NCBI GenBank assembly: GCA_013214025.1
Contig: JABSRN010000007.1
Coordinates: 62,001 to 126,000 of the forward strand
DNA from: Polyangiaceae bacterium
GTDB lineage: Bacteria > Myxococcota_A > Polyangia > Polyangiales > Polyangiaceae
Direction of reading: 5' to 3'
DNA: 64,000 nt
Shown: piece by piece, positions 55,784-64,000 of the stretch
How positions within the stretch are numbered: position 1 is the first letter of the stretch
Layout: the number at the start of each line of letters is the position of its first letter
The notes under the pieces: generated by a model
What the model was told of the DNA's origin: nothing
Seen by the model: only the letters and a program-made list of their open reading frames with translations
Databases searched by the model: none
Translations under genes and position numbers: made by a program

Positions 55784-58282
55784 GTGGGCTCAACACCCCC
55801 GAATTTCAAGCCTCCTTCAGACGAAGCCTCCGCTCGGGCGCTGATCTTCGTCTGCGATGCTTCGGCCGAAGCAGAAAGCCTGTGCCGTACGCTGGGGGAC
55901 TACGGCTATCACGCCGTCGACGTTCCCTTGTCTCTGCTTCGGGGACGGGTATCCGTTCAAGTACCGGACGTCGTCATTTGCGACATCGACGCCCAAGGCT
56001 GCATCGAGACGGTTAACCAGGTCCGAGCGCTGCTCAAAGCGAGGGAGCTAGAAATCCTGTTCATCGGAGACGAGGCGCACCACAGCGAAGACCAGATCGA
56101 CTGGGTCGCCGAAAACGGCAGCGGTTTTTTTGCTCGTCCAGTGAACGTGGAGCTTCTCCGAGAACAGATCAGCGAAATCACCAGCGCGAGCGACAGCCGC
56201 CCCAACGCCACCCAACGCCCGCGCTCATTGTTACCCCCCGCGCCCGGGCATCAGTTGATCCACGAAAAGGACTCGGCGGTTGCACGCAATCGAAAGGCGC
56301 CCCCCAGCCTGCTACCGCTTCCCGACGACGCCGATCGCAACAGCTCCATGGCTCCCGCCGATGTGGATCTGGCGGCACGACGCGTGCCTCAAGCCGAACT
56401 CAGCAAGGAATTGAGCCAACGGCTCAAGGAAGCGGAAGAGCGAGCCCGGGACCAGGCCGTCCCCTCTTCCGTCAACAGTCCTTCCAGCGCGCTACCCGCG
56501 CTAACAGAACAGCTTTCGGAAGACGTCCTGCGCGCGCTGGCAGAACCCCTCGACGGAGAGGCTGAGGAGTCTCGTGACGCTCCTGACGCGAGCCTGCCGG
56601 AACCCCAATCGAATGCGACCGGTACCAACTCCGGTACCAACTCCGGCACTCACTCGGGAACCAGAACCGGCACCAACGCCAGCACTCACTCGGGAACCAG
56701 AACCGGCACCAACTCTGGTTCCCGAGTGAGTGCTGAAGCGCCTGGCCAGATCCAATTGCCGTCGGCTGTGGCTTCGTCCCAGGCGATCCCCGAACGCGAG
56801 GAGCCCACCACCCCGGGACGTCCTTCTGATTCAAGCGAGTTGCGCCCCCCGACGCACAACACAACGGCCGCTAGACCGTCCGCGGCTACCGGATCGGCCG
56901 CTGTAGCGCAGCCGTCCAGCGGCGGCCAGCTAGACGCCACCGGCATCTTGCCGCCTCAGACTCAGCTGACCGCGTCGAAAGCGCCCAGTCCATCCGCACC
57001 GGGACTCAACCCAGAGGCCACACGCACCACGCTAGCCCCTCCATTTACAGTCGCGACGCGATCCGTCGGGGAGCACACCCTTGACACGCCCCCCGCATCG
57101 AGCGCCGAAGGCAGCCGAAAGCTCGTTTCCACCACGCCCCCCAAGCGAGCCCCCACGGCTCCGCCCAGCGCGGCGATCTCCGAGCAGCCCGTCAATCCTG
57201 CGCCACTCACTCGCGGCGACGAACGACCGCTAGCCAGCAGCTACCTTCAACAGAATTCAAAGCCGGAGGCCGTTGGCGGAGTTCGAGCCATCGCCACCGC
57301 AATTCAAGATCGGTTTACCGGATGCATCGCTGTGGAGGTCGATCTAGGAATCCGCCGAGTGCTGTTTCGTGACGGGGATTTCGTCACCGCTTCCTCCGGC
57401 GTCCACAACGAATCGCTAGTGGGTTTCCTCGTCAGTCGCGGAGACTTAAAACCCGAGCTAGCAGCCGACTTGGGGGCTCGCCTGCCCAGTTTCGGGCGAC
57501 ATGCAGGAGCGGCCTTGATCGCCAACGGCCACCTGAGTCAAGATCAACTCTGGAGCGTACTGAGGACTCACGCCGAGTTCATCGTAGGGCAAATCGTCGC
57601 GGCCGATGCCGGCAACGCGAAACGGGAAGCCGACGTTCCCCAACGCTTGTCTGCTGAACCCGGCGTATTCGGCGGTGCCACCGGCGCAGAGGTGTTTCTA
57701 GAAGCTTTGAGACGTCGTCTACCGCCGGAACCGGCGCTCGAACGTATCGGCGGGCTCTCCGCCATGTTCAGCGCCGGGGCGAACATGGCACTCATTGAAG
57801 AATCCGCCCTCAGCCCCGACGAACGGATGCTCGTCGACGCCGTACCTAACCAGCCAATCGACGACATGGTCCGAGGAGAGCCCGCCTTGGCCGTCATTCT
57901 GTACGGGCTGTTGGAACTGGGCGTGCTCCGTCGAGAGTCCATTGCTAAACCGAAAGCCCCTGAACCGTCGAAGAGCCCCGAAGTGCTCGATGACGAAGCC
58001 ATACGGAATCGCATCCGGGCGCGTCTCGCCCTCGTTCAAAACGGCGATTACTTCGCCCTACTGGGGGTTCCCCGCAGAGCCACCGCCTACGACATCCGCC
58101 GGGCCTACTCTGAACTTCGGCGCGGCTTTGAGCCCAGCCTAATCCTTAGCGCTGGCACCGCGGATCTCCAGAGCGAGGTCGACACCATCGTTGAAGTGTT
58201 GGACGAAGCCTACGATATTCTGCGGGACCAAGTGAGACGCGATCGCTACCGGCGCGCCATCGAAGCCACACCGCTGAGCTAG
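55784..58282 (+). CDS. Receiver-like / DUF4388 / J-domain-like multidomain protein
   Basis: 832 residues from a GTG. Residues 19-125 form a receiver-like domain: Asp67 in VVICDIDAQG is kept, but the usual Lys is Arg in FFARPVN. Residues 130-485 are low complexity, rich in Ser, Thr, Pro and Ala, with a Thr-Gly-Asn/His/Arg repeat at about 278-315. Residues 490-720 are a DUF4388 (PATAN) type domain (TGCIAVEVDLGIRRVLFRDG). Residues 755-824 have a DnaJ-like pattern (DYFALLGVPRRATAYDIRRA) without the HPD motif, so it cannot stimulate Hsp70 in the usual way. Such proteins are common signalling scaffolds in Myxococcota. Role unknown. Confidence 0.85.
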   Translation: MGSTPPNFKPPSDEASARALIFVCDASAEAESLCRTLGDYGYHAVDVPLSLLRGRVSVQVPDVVICDIDAQGCIETVNQVRALLKARELEILFIGDEAHHSEDQIDWVAENGSGFFARPVNVELLREQISEITSASDSRPNATQRPRSLLPPAPGHQLIHEKDSAVARNRKAPPSLLPLPDDADRNSSMAPADVDLAARRVPQAELSKELSQRLKEAEERARDQAVPSSVNSPSSALPALTEQLSEDVLRALAEPLDGEAEESRDAPDASLPEPQSNATGTNSGTNSGTHSGTRTGTNASTHSGTRTGTNSGSRVSAEAPGQIQLPSAVASSQAIPEREEPTTPGRPSDSSELRPPTHNTTAARPSAATGSAAVAQPSSGGQLDATGILPPQTQLTASKAPSPSAPGLNPEATRTTLAPPFTVATRSVGEHTLDTPPASSAEGSRKLVSTTPPKRAPTAPPSAAISEQPVNPAPLTRGDERPLASSYLQQNSKPEAVGGVRAIATAIQDRFTGCIAVEVDLGIRRVLFRDGDFVTASSGVHNESLVGFLVSRGDLKPELAADLGARLPSFGRHAGAALIANGHLSQDQLWSVLRTHAEFIVGQIVAADAGNAKREADVPQRLSAEPGVFGGATGAEVFLEALRRRLPPEPALERIGGLSAMFSAGANMALIEESALSPDERMLVDAVPNQPIDDMVRGEPALAVILYGLLELGVLRRESIAKPKAPEPSKSPEVLDDEAIRNRIRARLALVQNGDYFALLGVPRRATAYDIRRAYSELRRGFEPSLILSAGTADLQSEVDTIVEVLDEAYDILRDQVRRDRYRRAIEATPLS
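56646..56735. repeat. Direct repeats and a 22-base perfect inverted repeat inside a gene
   Basis: A 32-base unit occurs twice (56646-56677 and 56682-56713). The 22 bases 56680-56701 (beginning CAGCACTCACTCGGG) are then repeated exactly in inverse at 56714-56735, with a 12-base loop. The result is a very strong hairpin within a coding low-complexity stretch. It looks like a template-switch or duplication product. Confidence 0.92.
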
Positions 58283-58309
58283 TCGGCGACTCGTGCAGCG
58301 GTCGCCGAC

Positions 58310-60769
58310 TCATTCGGCAGCGCTCGAACCACAGCTGACGGCTTCGATACGGATCTCGCCGTCCCGAACGCTCACCGCCGCGGTGTCACCCGATTGCAAT
58401 TCGCTCCGAAGCACGCTCTCCGCCAGCGGAGCTTCGACCAGACGCGCGATCATTCGTCTCATCGGGCGCGCACCCATCGACAAGTCGAAGCCACCGCGGT
58501 CCAGCAGTAGCTCGATCGCCTCGTCTTGAACCTCTAGTTGGATACCCCGCGAGGCAGACAAGCGGGTACTAACGCCGACCAACAGACGTCGGGCGATCTG
58601 GCGAACTTCTTCTCGCGCCAACGGATGAAAGACGAGAACTTCGTCTAGGCGGTTGTACAGCTCCGGTGACAACGCCAACCGTGCGGCCGCAATCACCGCA
58701 TCGTCGCCCTCGCTGACGGCCGCGCTCGCGCCGAATCCCACCCTCCGCTTAGGTCGACTACCCGACACGTCCGCGCCTAGATTTGACGTAAGTACGATCA
58801 CCGTATTTCTGAAATCAACGGTGCGCCCACGACCATCCGTCACTCGGCCTTCGTCGAACATGGCCAGGAAGGTTTGCAGTACATCCGGGTGGGCTTTTTC
58901 GATCTCGTCGAGCAGTATCACTTGATAGGGGCGCCGGCGGACGGCCTCGGTGAGTTGACCGCCGGCTTCATGACCCACGTAACCGGGGGGCGCGCCGATC
59001 AGCCTCGCCACAGCGTGGCCCTCACTAAACTCCGACAAATCAAAGCGCGTCATCGCCGATTCAGTGAAGAAGAGCGCTTCCGCCATGGCTTTAGCCGTTT
59101 CTGTCTTGCCCACGCCGGTGGGACCCAATAACAAGAAGGTACCGATCGGACGCGCCGCGCCCAGGCCGGCAGCGTTGCGTCTCACGATCTGCGACATGCG
59201 ACGCAGCACGTCCTGGTGGCCCACCACCCGGGTCGCGAGAGTCTCTTCAAGCTTGAGCATTCGCTCGTGGTCCGCATTGAGCAATCGTTCGATCGGAACG
59301 TCTGCAATCTCCGAGACCACCTCCGCCACATGTTCTGGCGATACTTCGGCGATGGCACGCCGACGACATCGCGCGCCGGCCAGATCGACAATGCCAATGG
59401 CCTTGTCAGGCAGCGCGCGTTCCGGAATGTATTGAGTGGACCAACTCACGGCAACAGCTAGCGCTTCTTCGCTGAACTTGACCTTGTGATGCTCGCTGAA
59501 TCGCTCGGACAGGGCTTCCAAAATCAGAAACGCATCCTCTCGGCACGGCTCTTCTACGGGCACGATAGAAAACCGGCGCGCCAAGGCGCTGTCGCTCTCG
59601 ATAGAATGTTTGTAACCGTCCCAGGTGACGGCACCAATCATAGGAAACTCACCCTTGGCCATCGATTGCCTGAGATCCGCCGAGAGTTCATCGGCACCGT
59701 CGCCACTGAACAACAAGTGAGTTTCATCGAAGAAGACGACGATGGGCTGCTTGGAAGCCGCCACCTCGCGACGCAACTCCGCGAGACGACCCGCCAGTGC
59801 TCCCCGCACTCCGGTCCCGGCAATTAAATCGGATATAGCGATTTCGATGATTATGTGATCATCCAAGCCTGCAACTCCATCGCCCGCAGCGATTTGCAGC
59901 GCCATGGCTCTCACTACCGCCGTCTTGCCAACGCCGGGCGGCCCGACGAGTATCGGGTTGTTGCCATGCCGCTTCGCCAGCACATCCAAAGCTTGCTCGA
60001 CTTCTAGTTCTCGACCCACCACCGGATCCAACAGTCCTTGTTCGGCCTCTAGAGTTAGGTTCCTCCCTAGCGCACGAAGTGTTTTGAAGCCCTTGGACGG
60101 CAGCGCGAACTTCGATCCGCGAACTTCTTTCGGTTTAGCGCGGCTCTTCTTGGGAGTCGTGCGATCCGTCGCTTTGGCTGCCACCTTCGGGGTGGGAATC
60201 GCAACGACGCGGCCTCTCGCCCGACGCGCGACTGGCGATTTCGGAGCTGCTTTGGGCGACGGCGGCATGATCGACACCGGTTTCGCCCGAGTCGGTGTCT
60301 TAGCCTGCTGCTTCTCGAGGCTCTGAAGACGAGCCTCTTTGCGCGTCACAATTTGCTGGCGACCTACCAAGCCCAGCGCTTGGTTCATGGCAGCCAGACG
60401 CAAACGGCCGATGTCGAGTCCGCACTGGGACAGGGCACGGTGCGCCGCGCAGCGAGAATCACTGAGCAGCGCGATCAGTAAGTGTACCCCGGCCGGTTCC
60501 CGAGCGCCCATGCGATCGGCGACGTCGTGGGCTCGCTGTCCGGCTTGACGCAAGGGCGCGGAAATATCATCCGTAGACGCACGAGCGGCGCTGAGCAGCA
60601 CCTCTTGGCTCAGCTTTCGGGAGGTCAACAGGAGCGATGCGACTCCTCCCTCTGCCACCATCGCCGCCAGCAAGTGGGCGCTGGTAACGCGTTCCTTGCG
60701 GCTTTTCGCGAGGGACTCAGCTAATTTTCGGAGCTTCAATAGCTCGGACTGGCTCACTTTTAACCGCAT
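58310..60769 (-). CDS. Clp-family AAA+ ATPase with long basic linker
   Basis: 819 residues. A double N-terminal Clp repeat domain (1-135) is followed by an unusually long Lys/Ala/Pro linker (about 136-235), then two AAA+ modules: Walker A GPPGVGKT (276-283) with FFDETH, and GPTGVGKT (about 535) with LLDEIEKAHPDV. There is no M-domain between them, so it is not ClpB. A VGF tripeptide (RRVGFGAS) stands where ClpA/ClpC have their ClpP-binding loop, which suggests a protease partner. The linker is the odd part. It is convergent with the receiver/DUF4388 gene, 27 bases away. The exact Clp type is uncertain. Confidence 0.9.
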   Translation of the reverse strand: MRLKVSQSELLKLRKLAESLAKSRKERVTSAHLLAAMVAEGGVASLLLTSRKLSQEVLLSAARASTDDISAPLRQAGQRAHDVADRMGAREPAGVHLLIALLSDSRCAAHRALSQCGLDIGRLRLAAMNQALGLVGRQQIVTRKEARLQSLEKQQAKTPTRAKPVSIMPPSPKAAPKSPVARRARGRVVAIPTPKVAAKATDRTTPKKSRAKPKEVRGSKFALPSKGFKTLRALGRNLTLEAEQGLLDPVVGRELEVEQALDVLAKRHGNNPILVGPPGVGKTAVVRAMALQIAAGDGVAGLDDHIIIEIAISDLIAGTGVRGALAGRLAELRREVAASKQPIVVFFDETHLLFSGDGADELSADLRQSMAKGEFPMIGAVTWDGYKHSIESDSALARRFSIVPVEEPCREDAFLILEALSERFSEHHKVKFSEEALAVAVSWSTQYIPERALPDKAIGIVDLAGARCRRRAIAEVSPEHVAEVVSEIADVPIERLLNADHERMLKLEETLATRVVGHQDVLRRMSQIVRRNAAGLGAARPIGTFLLLGPTGVGKTETAKAMAEALFFTESAMTRFDLSEFSEGHAVARLIGAPPGYVGHEAGGQLTEAVRRRPYQVILLDEIEKAHPDVLQTFLAMFDEGRVTDGRGRTVDFRNTVIVLTSNLGADVSGSRPKRRVGFGASAAVSEGDDAVIAAARLALSPELYNRLDEVLVFHPLAREEVRQIARRLLVGVSTRLSASRGIQLEVQDEAIELLLDRGGFDLSMGARPMRRMIARLVEAPLAESVLRSELQSGDTAAVSVRDGEIRIEAVSCGSSAAE

Positions 60770-60869
60770 AGATACTTACACTCTTGATGCCCATGGCTAG
60801 CCCGCGATGGCCAAGTTTCGGCGGTATCTTCAAGAGCTTGCGCCGATTGGCCAGCCGGCGATGCGGGAT

Positions 60870-61997
60870 CTAGTGACGTCCGGGCAACGCCACACCGCTC
60901 CCGAGCACCCAACTGCGCAGAGCCCTTCCCCGACGGAGCGCCACAATTTGATCTCTGAACGAGACACGGAGTTCCAGCTCCGCCCCCCTGACATCCGCCA
61001 GTCCTCCGTCATCTTCGAAACGGGCATCCCATTTCACAACCCAGCGCTCGGTCCCGTTACGCAAGTACCGGAGCTCTAGCTGATGTTCTGAACGCCCTCG
61101 GCTCAAAGCGACGATTCGCTCTCGGTGCACCGCCAAGTCTAAGATCGCCTCCGGGAGCGCGATGGAACGGATCGATTTGAGCTCGTCGCCGAATCGAAGA
61201 TCGTAGAGCCGGTTCGCGCCCAGCGCCCAGGCCCGTCCCAGGCCATGCGCGGTGAGCAGTCGCTCAGCCCATCCCCACTCCGGGTTCGGCCATGCAGTGC
61301 GCTTTCCTCCTGGAAATAGCCGAAAGTATCCAGTCGCTCCCGACCCGAGAAAACTTCCGTCGCTGAGCGCTGCGAACGCGAGAGGCCGCGCCCCCAACTC
61401 AAATCTGGCCAAGGGCACGAGAAAGCGGCCGTCCCCCTCCAAACTGTAGTGGAAGAGTTCGGTACCCCGTGCATGAAGAAGGTAGAAACGATTCGTGTCT
61501 TGCGGGTCCGAGAAAACTGAACTCGCGCCGAGTAATGCCACCGGCGGGTATTTCTCCGGGGCATCAGAGCCGGCGGACAGCCGATAGCTATGGTCCCGAG
61601 CCAATACGATAAAACTGCCGTCCAGAACCGCAACCGCCGCCTGAAGGTCGTCTGCCGAAAAGGACGCGATCGCTCGGCCGCTCAAGGCATGGTGAACCAG
61701 AGCGTCCGAGCCCATTAGTCGCAACAGACGGCCGCCACTAATGGCGATCCGCTGCCGAGGCCGGGTCGTGACGAGAATACCGCTGTCGGTAGCCGCCGGT
61801 GCTGCCAACAGTGGGGTTCTTTCCCTCGGGAACACCACTGCCGGCATCGGCCCCCCAGAATCCTGCCGGTGCCGTGTCCGGGAAACAGCGGGAGGATAGG
61901 CCTTGGTATCGCGATTCGCAGACGAAGACACCCAGACGCCGCCGCCCACCAACGATGCGGCAATTACTACAAACGAGGCATATCTCCACGGGGTCAT
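60870..61997 (-). CDS. Membrane-anchored beta-propeller-like protein
   Basis: 375 residues from the ATG at 61997; an upstream start at 62051 would reach almost to the divergent gene and was set aside. One N-terminal helix (about 5-26) anchors the protein. The rest is a series of short beta-repeats (SIRSIALPEAILDLAVHRER, LRLMGSDALVHHALSG) suggesting a propeller facing out of the cytoplasm. No catalytic motif and no recognised family. It is divergent from the small lipoprotein gene 57 bases away, so both may share a control region. Confidence 0.72.
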   Translation of the reverse strand: MTPWRYASFVVIAASLVGGGVWVSSSANRDTKAYPPAVSRTRHRQDSGGPMPAVVFPRERTPLLAAPAATDSGILVTTRPRQRIAISGGRLLRLMGSDALVHHALSGRAIASFSADDLQAAVAVLDGSFIVLARDHSYRLSAGSDAPEKYPPVALLGASSVFSDPQDTNRFYLLHARGTELFHYSLEGDGRFLVPLARFELGARPLAFAALSDGSFLGSGATGYFRLFPGGKRTAWPNPEWGWAERLLTAHGLGRAWALGANRLYDLRFGDELKSIRSIALPEAILDLAVHRERIVALSRGRSEHQLELRYLRNGTERWVVKWDARFEDDGGLADVRGAELELRVSFRDQIVALRRGRALRSWVLGSGVALPGRH

Positions 61998-62054
61998 GAG
62001 CGCGTCCCGTCCGCTAGAGTAGCGATGAACGACAATCAGAGCTAGAAGCACGCG

Positions 62055-62486
62055 GTGAGCGCCGCCACCCGCATCCGATCGCTGTGCCTGCTAGCGGCAG
62101 CCACACCCCTCATCGGCTGCGGCCGACTTCAGACCCTGCGGGACTGCGACGAGCTCAGTTCAGCGGTCAACCCCCGGTTGGAGAAGATTGGCGCGACCAA
62201 TTCCGATAGCTCTCCACGAACCGCTTCCAAGCTGGCCGCTGAATACGCGCAGCTGGCGGCACAGGTCGACAATCTGAGAAGCCGCAATTCGGAGCTGAGC
62301 TCTCGCACTGCAGAATACTCAAAACTGCTTCACCAGGCCAGCCATGACCTCGCCATATTCGCCCAACCCCAATCCGACGTCGCTGCCGTTCCCGCAGCCT
62401 CAAAAGAACTCCTCAGTCGACGGCTAGCGGATCTTCGAAACCGGGAACGGCACGTCATATTTCGAATCAACCGAATTTGCCGCTAG
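62055..62486 (+). CDS. Small coiled-coil lipoprotein, function unknown
   Basis: 143 residues from a GTG at 62055. The signal peptide ends in the lipobox LIGC (Cys22), so it should be lipidated. The mature part is mostly helical, with heptad-like spacing from about 55 to 100 (KLAAEYAQLAAQVDNLRSRN). Nothing specific is recognised. Divergent from the propeller-like gene and convergent with the SUMF1-like gene, 17 bases away. Confidence 0.7.
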   Translation: MSAATRIRSLCLLAAATPLIGCGRLQTLRDCDELSSAVNPRLEKIGATNSDSSPRTASKLAAEYAQLAAQVDNLRSRNSELSSRTAEYSKLLHQASHDLAIFAQPQSDVAAVPAASKELLSRRLADLRNRERHVIFRINRICR

Positions 62487-62503
62487 AGTTCGTCGGGACG
62501 CGT

Positions 62504-63688
62504 TCACTTAACATCGCGAGGATTGCGCTGCGCCTCAAAGGTTCGCACGCTCCCCCATGCGTAGGTCAGTCGTTTTCTGTAGTGACTCCGCACGTCGCCG
62601 CCGTACACCCACAGGTACTTCTTGTTCCTCCCCAAATGAACGGTCGGAGCGTATCGCCCGCTGGACGCCCAGTCCAACACTTCAATGCCCGAGGGGTTCT
62701 CCCGGAGCACCAGCAGACCACAACGCCGAGCGTAAGAGGGTCCCGCACATCCGCCCGCTACTGTCAGTGGATCGTTCCCGATGGGCCGCCATTCCCAACG
62801 CTTCCAGATGCGAAATTCGCTTGCCACCTTTACGTCACGCAGAGCTTTTCTTGGTAGCTCCCGGCGGATTTGGTCCGCCAACAGCTTGTCCGTATTCTTC
62901 TTAAGCCAGAGCCCGGCCTTCCCGCTTACCGTCACGCTCACCTCTGCGCTGTTGCGTTCCCCGCTACAGCATCGGAACCCGGTAGTGCCCGACTTAGAGT
63001 CTGGTCCTTTCGGGATAGCGTTCGCGCAGCGGCCCGTAACCTGGCCATTCGGAGAGTTGCCGCCACGTAGGGTCACGCGCGGCTTCTTCGAACCCCGTCC
63101 CCATGGACTATCCGTCCACTCCCATACGCTGCCGTGCATATCGTGCACGCCAAATTCGCTCAGACAAGAGAAATGTAAACCACTGGGCAAGAGCTTTGGC
63201 TTCTGCCCAGTTTCACACGCCTCCGCAGAGTAGCGGTTACCATATTCGTAAACCGTGTTTTCCGGTCCCTTGCATGCCCGCTCCCACTCCAGCTCAGAAC
63301 AAAGCCTTTTGCTCTGTTCTTCGCATGCGGCCTTCGCCTCCCCCTGAACCATATTCGTGTGCGGAATCGCGCCCTCTTCATTCGGGTAGGCGAAAATGTC
63401 GATGAAGAAACCCTTCATCAACACTTGTTCCCCGGGCATTTCCTGATCGGCAATCCGGGGCAGCAGGCTCGGCGGCGTGCCGGCCACTAGCGGGCCCGGG
63501 GGGATCCAGACCATCCCCTTCGGCGCTGCCGGTGAAAGCTTCTTCCGTTCCCAGGGCGGAATCAACTCGGCGACGGACGCTGAGGCAGATGGAGTGGACG
63601 CGGCCTCTGGTGTGTCCTCCGAACACGCGATACCCCAGAGGGCGATCGAGATCCCTAAAATGAGGCATTTATAGCGTATTCTCGACAT
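62504..63688 (-). CDS. SUMF1/formylglycine-generating-like lipoprotein
   Basis: 394 residues from the ATG at 63688. A signal peptide ends GIAC (about Cys22). Residues 58-245 match the SUMF1 (FGE-sulfatase) fold: GMVWIPPGPLVAGT, CSELEWERACKGPENTVYEY, VHDMHGSVWEWTDSPWGRGS, LRGGNS and GFRCCSGE. Members of this fold either make formylglycine or are non-catalytic binding proteins; many lipoprotein versions in Myxococcota are probably of the second kind. The C-terminal 150 residues are beta-rich and unrelated to SUMF1. Upstream lies the end of a sigma-54 regulator gene on the same strand, 102 bases away. Confidence 0.85.
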   Translation of the reverse strand: MSRIRYKCLILGISIALWGIACSEDTPEAASTPSASASVAELIPPWERKKLSPAAPKGMVWIPPGPLVAGTPPSLLPRIADQEMPGEQVLMKGFFIDIFAYPNEEGAIPHTNMVQGEAKAACEEQSKRLCSELEWERACKGPENTVYEYGNRYSAEACETGQKPKLLPSGLHFSCLSEFGVHDMHGSVWEWTDSPWGRGSKKPRVTLRGGNSPNGQVTGRCANAIPKGPDSKSGTTGFRCCSGERNSAEVSVTVSGKAGLWLKKNTDKLLADQIRRELPRKALRDVKVASEFRIWKRWEWRPIGNDPLTVAGGCAGPSYARRCGLLVLRENPSGIEVLDWASSGRYAPTVHLGRNKKYLWVYGGDVRSHYRKRLTYAWGSVRTFEAQRNPRDVK

Positions 63689-63790
63689 CGGCTGTGCTGC
63701 AGCTAGCACGGTATTCCGGCGGAGGCGAAAGGCTCGCGCTCCCCCCCCTAGCTGTAGTGCGCTGTCAGCGCCGCGAGTAGGCCGTTGACG

Positions 63791-64000
63791 CTAATCGCTG
63801 CGTTCCCGCAGCTCTAACTCCTTCATCTTGAGTTGCAGGCCTTTGCGGGAAATCTTGAGCAAACGGGCAGCGTGAGTCACGTTGTTGTGTGTCTGTTCCA
63901 GCGCTCGAACAATCAGTTCACGCTCCAAGACAGATGTCGCTGCTTTCACCTGGGCTTTGAGGCCAACCCCCGGACTGGTCTGCCCAGCTGGCGGCGAGCG
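63791..64000 (-). CDS. C-terminal end of an NtrC-family sigma-54 regulator
   Basis: The minus-strand frame is open from the window edge to a TAG at 63791 (69 residues shown). It reads [20 protein letters not shown] followed by [19 protein letters not shown], the Fis-type helix-turn-helix that ends NtrC-family activators. The AAA+ and receiver domains would lie beyond the window. The frame is not opened by a start inside the window. Confidence 0.85.
   Translation of the reverse strand, partial: RSPPAGQTSPGVGLKAQVKAATSVLERELIVRALEQTHNNVTHAARLLKISRKGLQLKMKELELRERSD

Overview
The window is a GC-rich chromosomal segment of a myxobacterium-like bacterium (phylum Myxococcota, formerly Deltaproteobacteria). 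The assignment is an inference from gene content: DUF4388 signalling proteins, a bactofilin pair, many secreted lipoproteins and beta-propellers, an F-type ATP synthase with separate b and b' subunits, and a set of TPR and outer-membrane proteins resembling the outer part of the Myxococcus Glt gliding machinery. No rRNA, tRNA, CRISPR array, insertion sequence or prophage was found. Most of the window is dense, ordinary chromosome with short intergenic gaps; the only gap over 500 bases without a gene lies before rplM.

Layout: 1-1756, end of an HD-GYP/receiver/DUF4388 signalling gene. 2297-6583, rplM-rpsI, argC, uvrB. 6613-11517 (minus), manC, uppP, a DUF962 protein, a TlpA-like thioredoxin and an NtrY-like histidine kinase. 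11632-16791, M18 aminopeptidase, a decayed SprA-like metalloprotease gene, two membrane proteins of unknown function, cyclophilin. 16967-23152, Shewanella-like phosphatase, RNase J, rhodanese, a small membrane protein, a DPM1-like glycosyltransferase, purB. 23216-27966, a very large beta-propeller lipoprotein, trxA, trmH. 28051-29642, two bactofilins and a CglE-like outer-membrane protein. 29664-41258 (minus), two outer-membrane beta-barrels, gpmA, a periplasmic protein, GltC-like, GltD-like and GltE-like TPR proteins, rlmI. 41390-44073, a secreted FG-GAP-like protein overlapping a solute-binding-like protein. 44081-48113 (minus), diguanylate cyclase, response regulator, lipoprotein, PhoU-like protein and Na/Pi cotransporter. 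48196-55350 (minus), glmS, ATP synthase gamma-alpha-delta-b-b', folK. 55588-64000, a tiny membrane protein, a receiver/DUF4388/J-like protein, a Clp ATPase, three envelope proteins and the end of a Fis-type sigma-54 regulator.

How the genes work together: the strongest functional unit is the minus-strand run 41258 to 31102. ATGA overlaps couple the GltC-, GltD- and GltE-like genes, with a periplasmic protein 13 bases upstream and two beta-barrel proteins further up, separated by gpmA. Together with the bactofilins and the CglE-like barrel this looks like an envelope/motility or trafficking module; the motor (AglRQS) and the other Glt proteins are not in this window. A second unit is the ATP synthase operon, unusual for a periplasmic His-rich repeat in subunit b and for the absence of the beta and epsilon genes. 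A third point of interest is a receiver gene and a GGDEF gene in one reading frame, separated only by an amber codon. Function assignments rest on recognition of motifs and recalled family features; no database search was possible.
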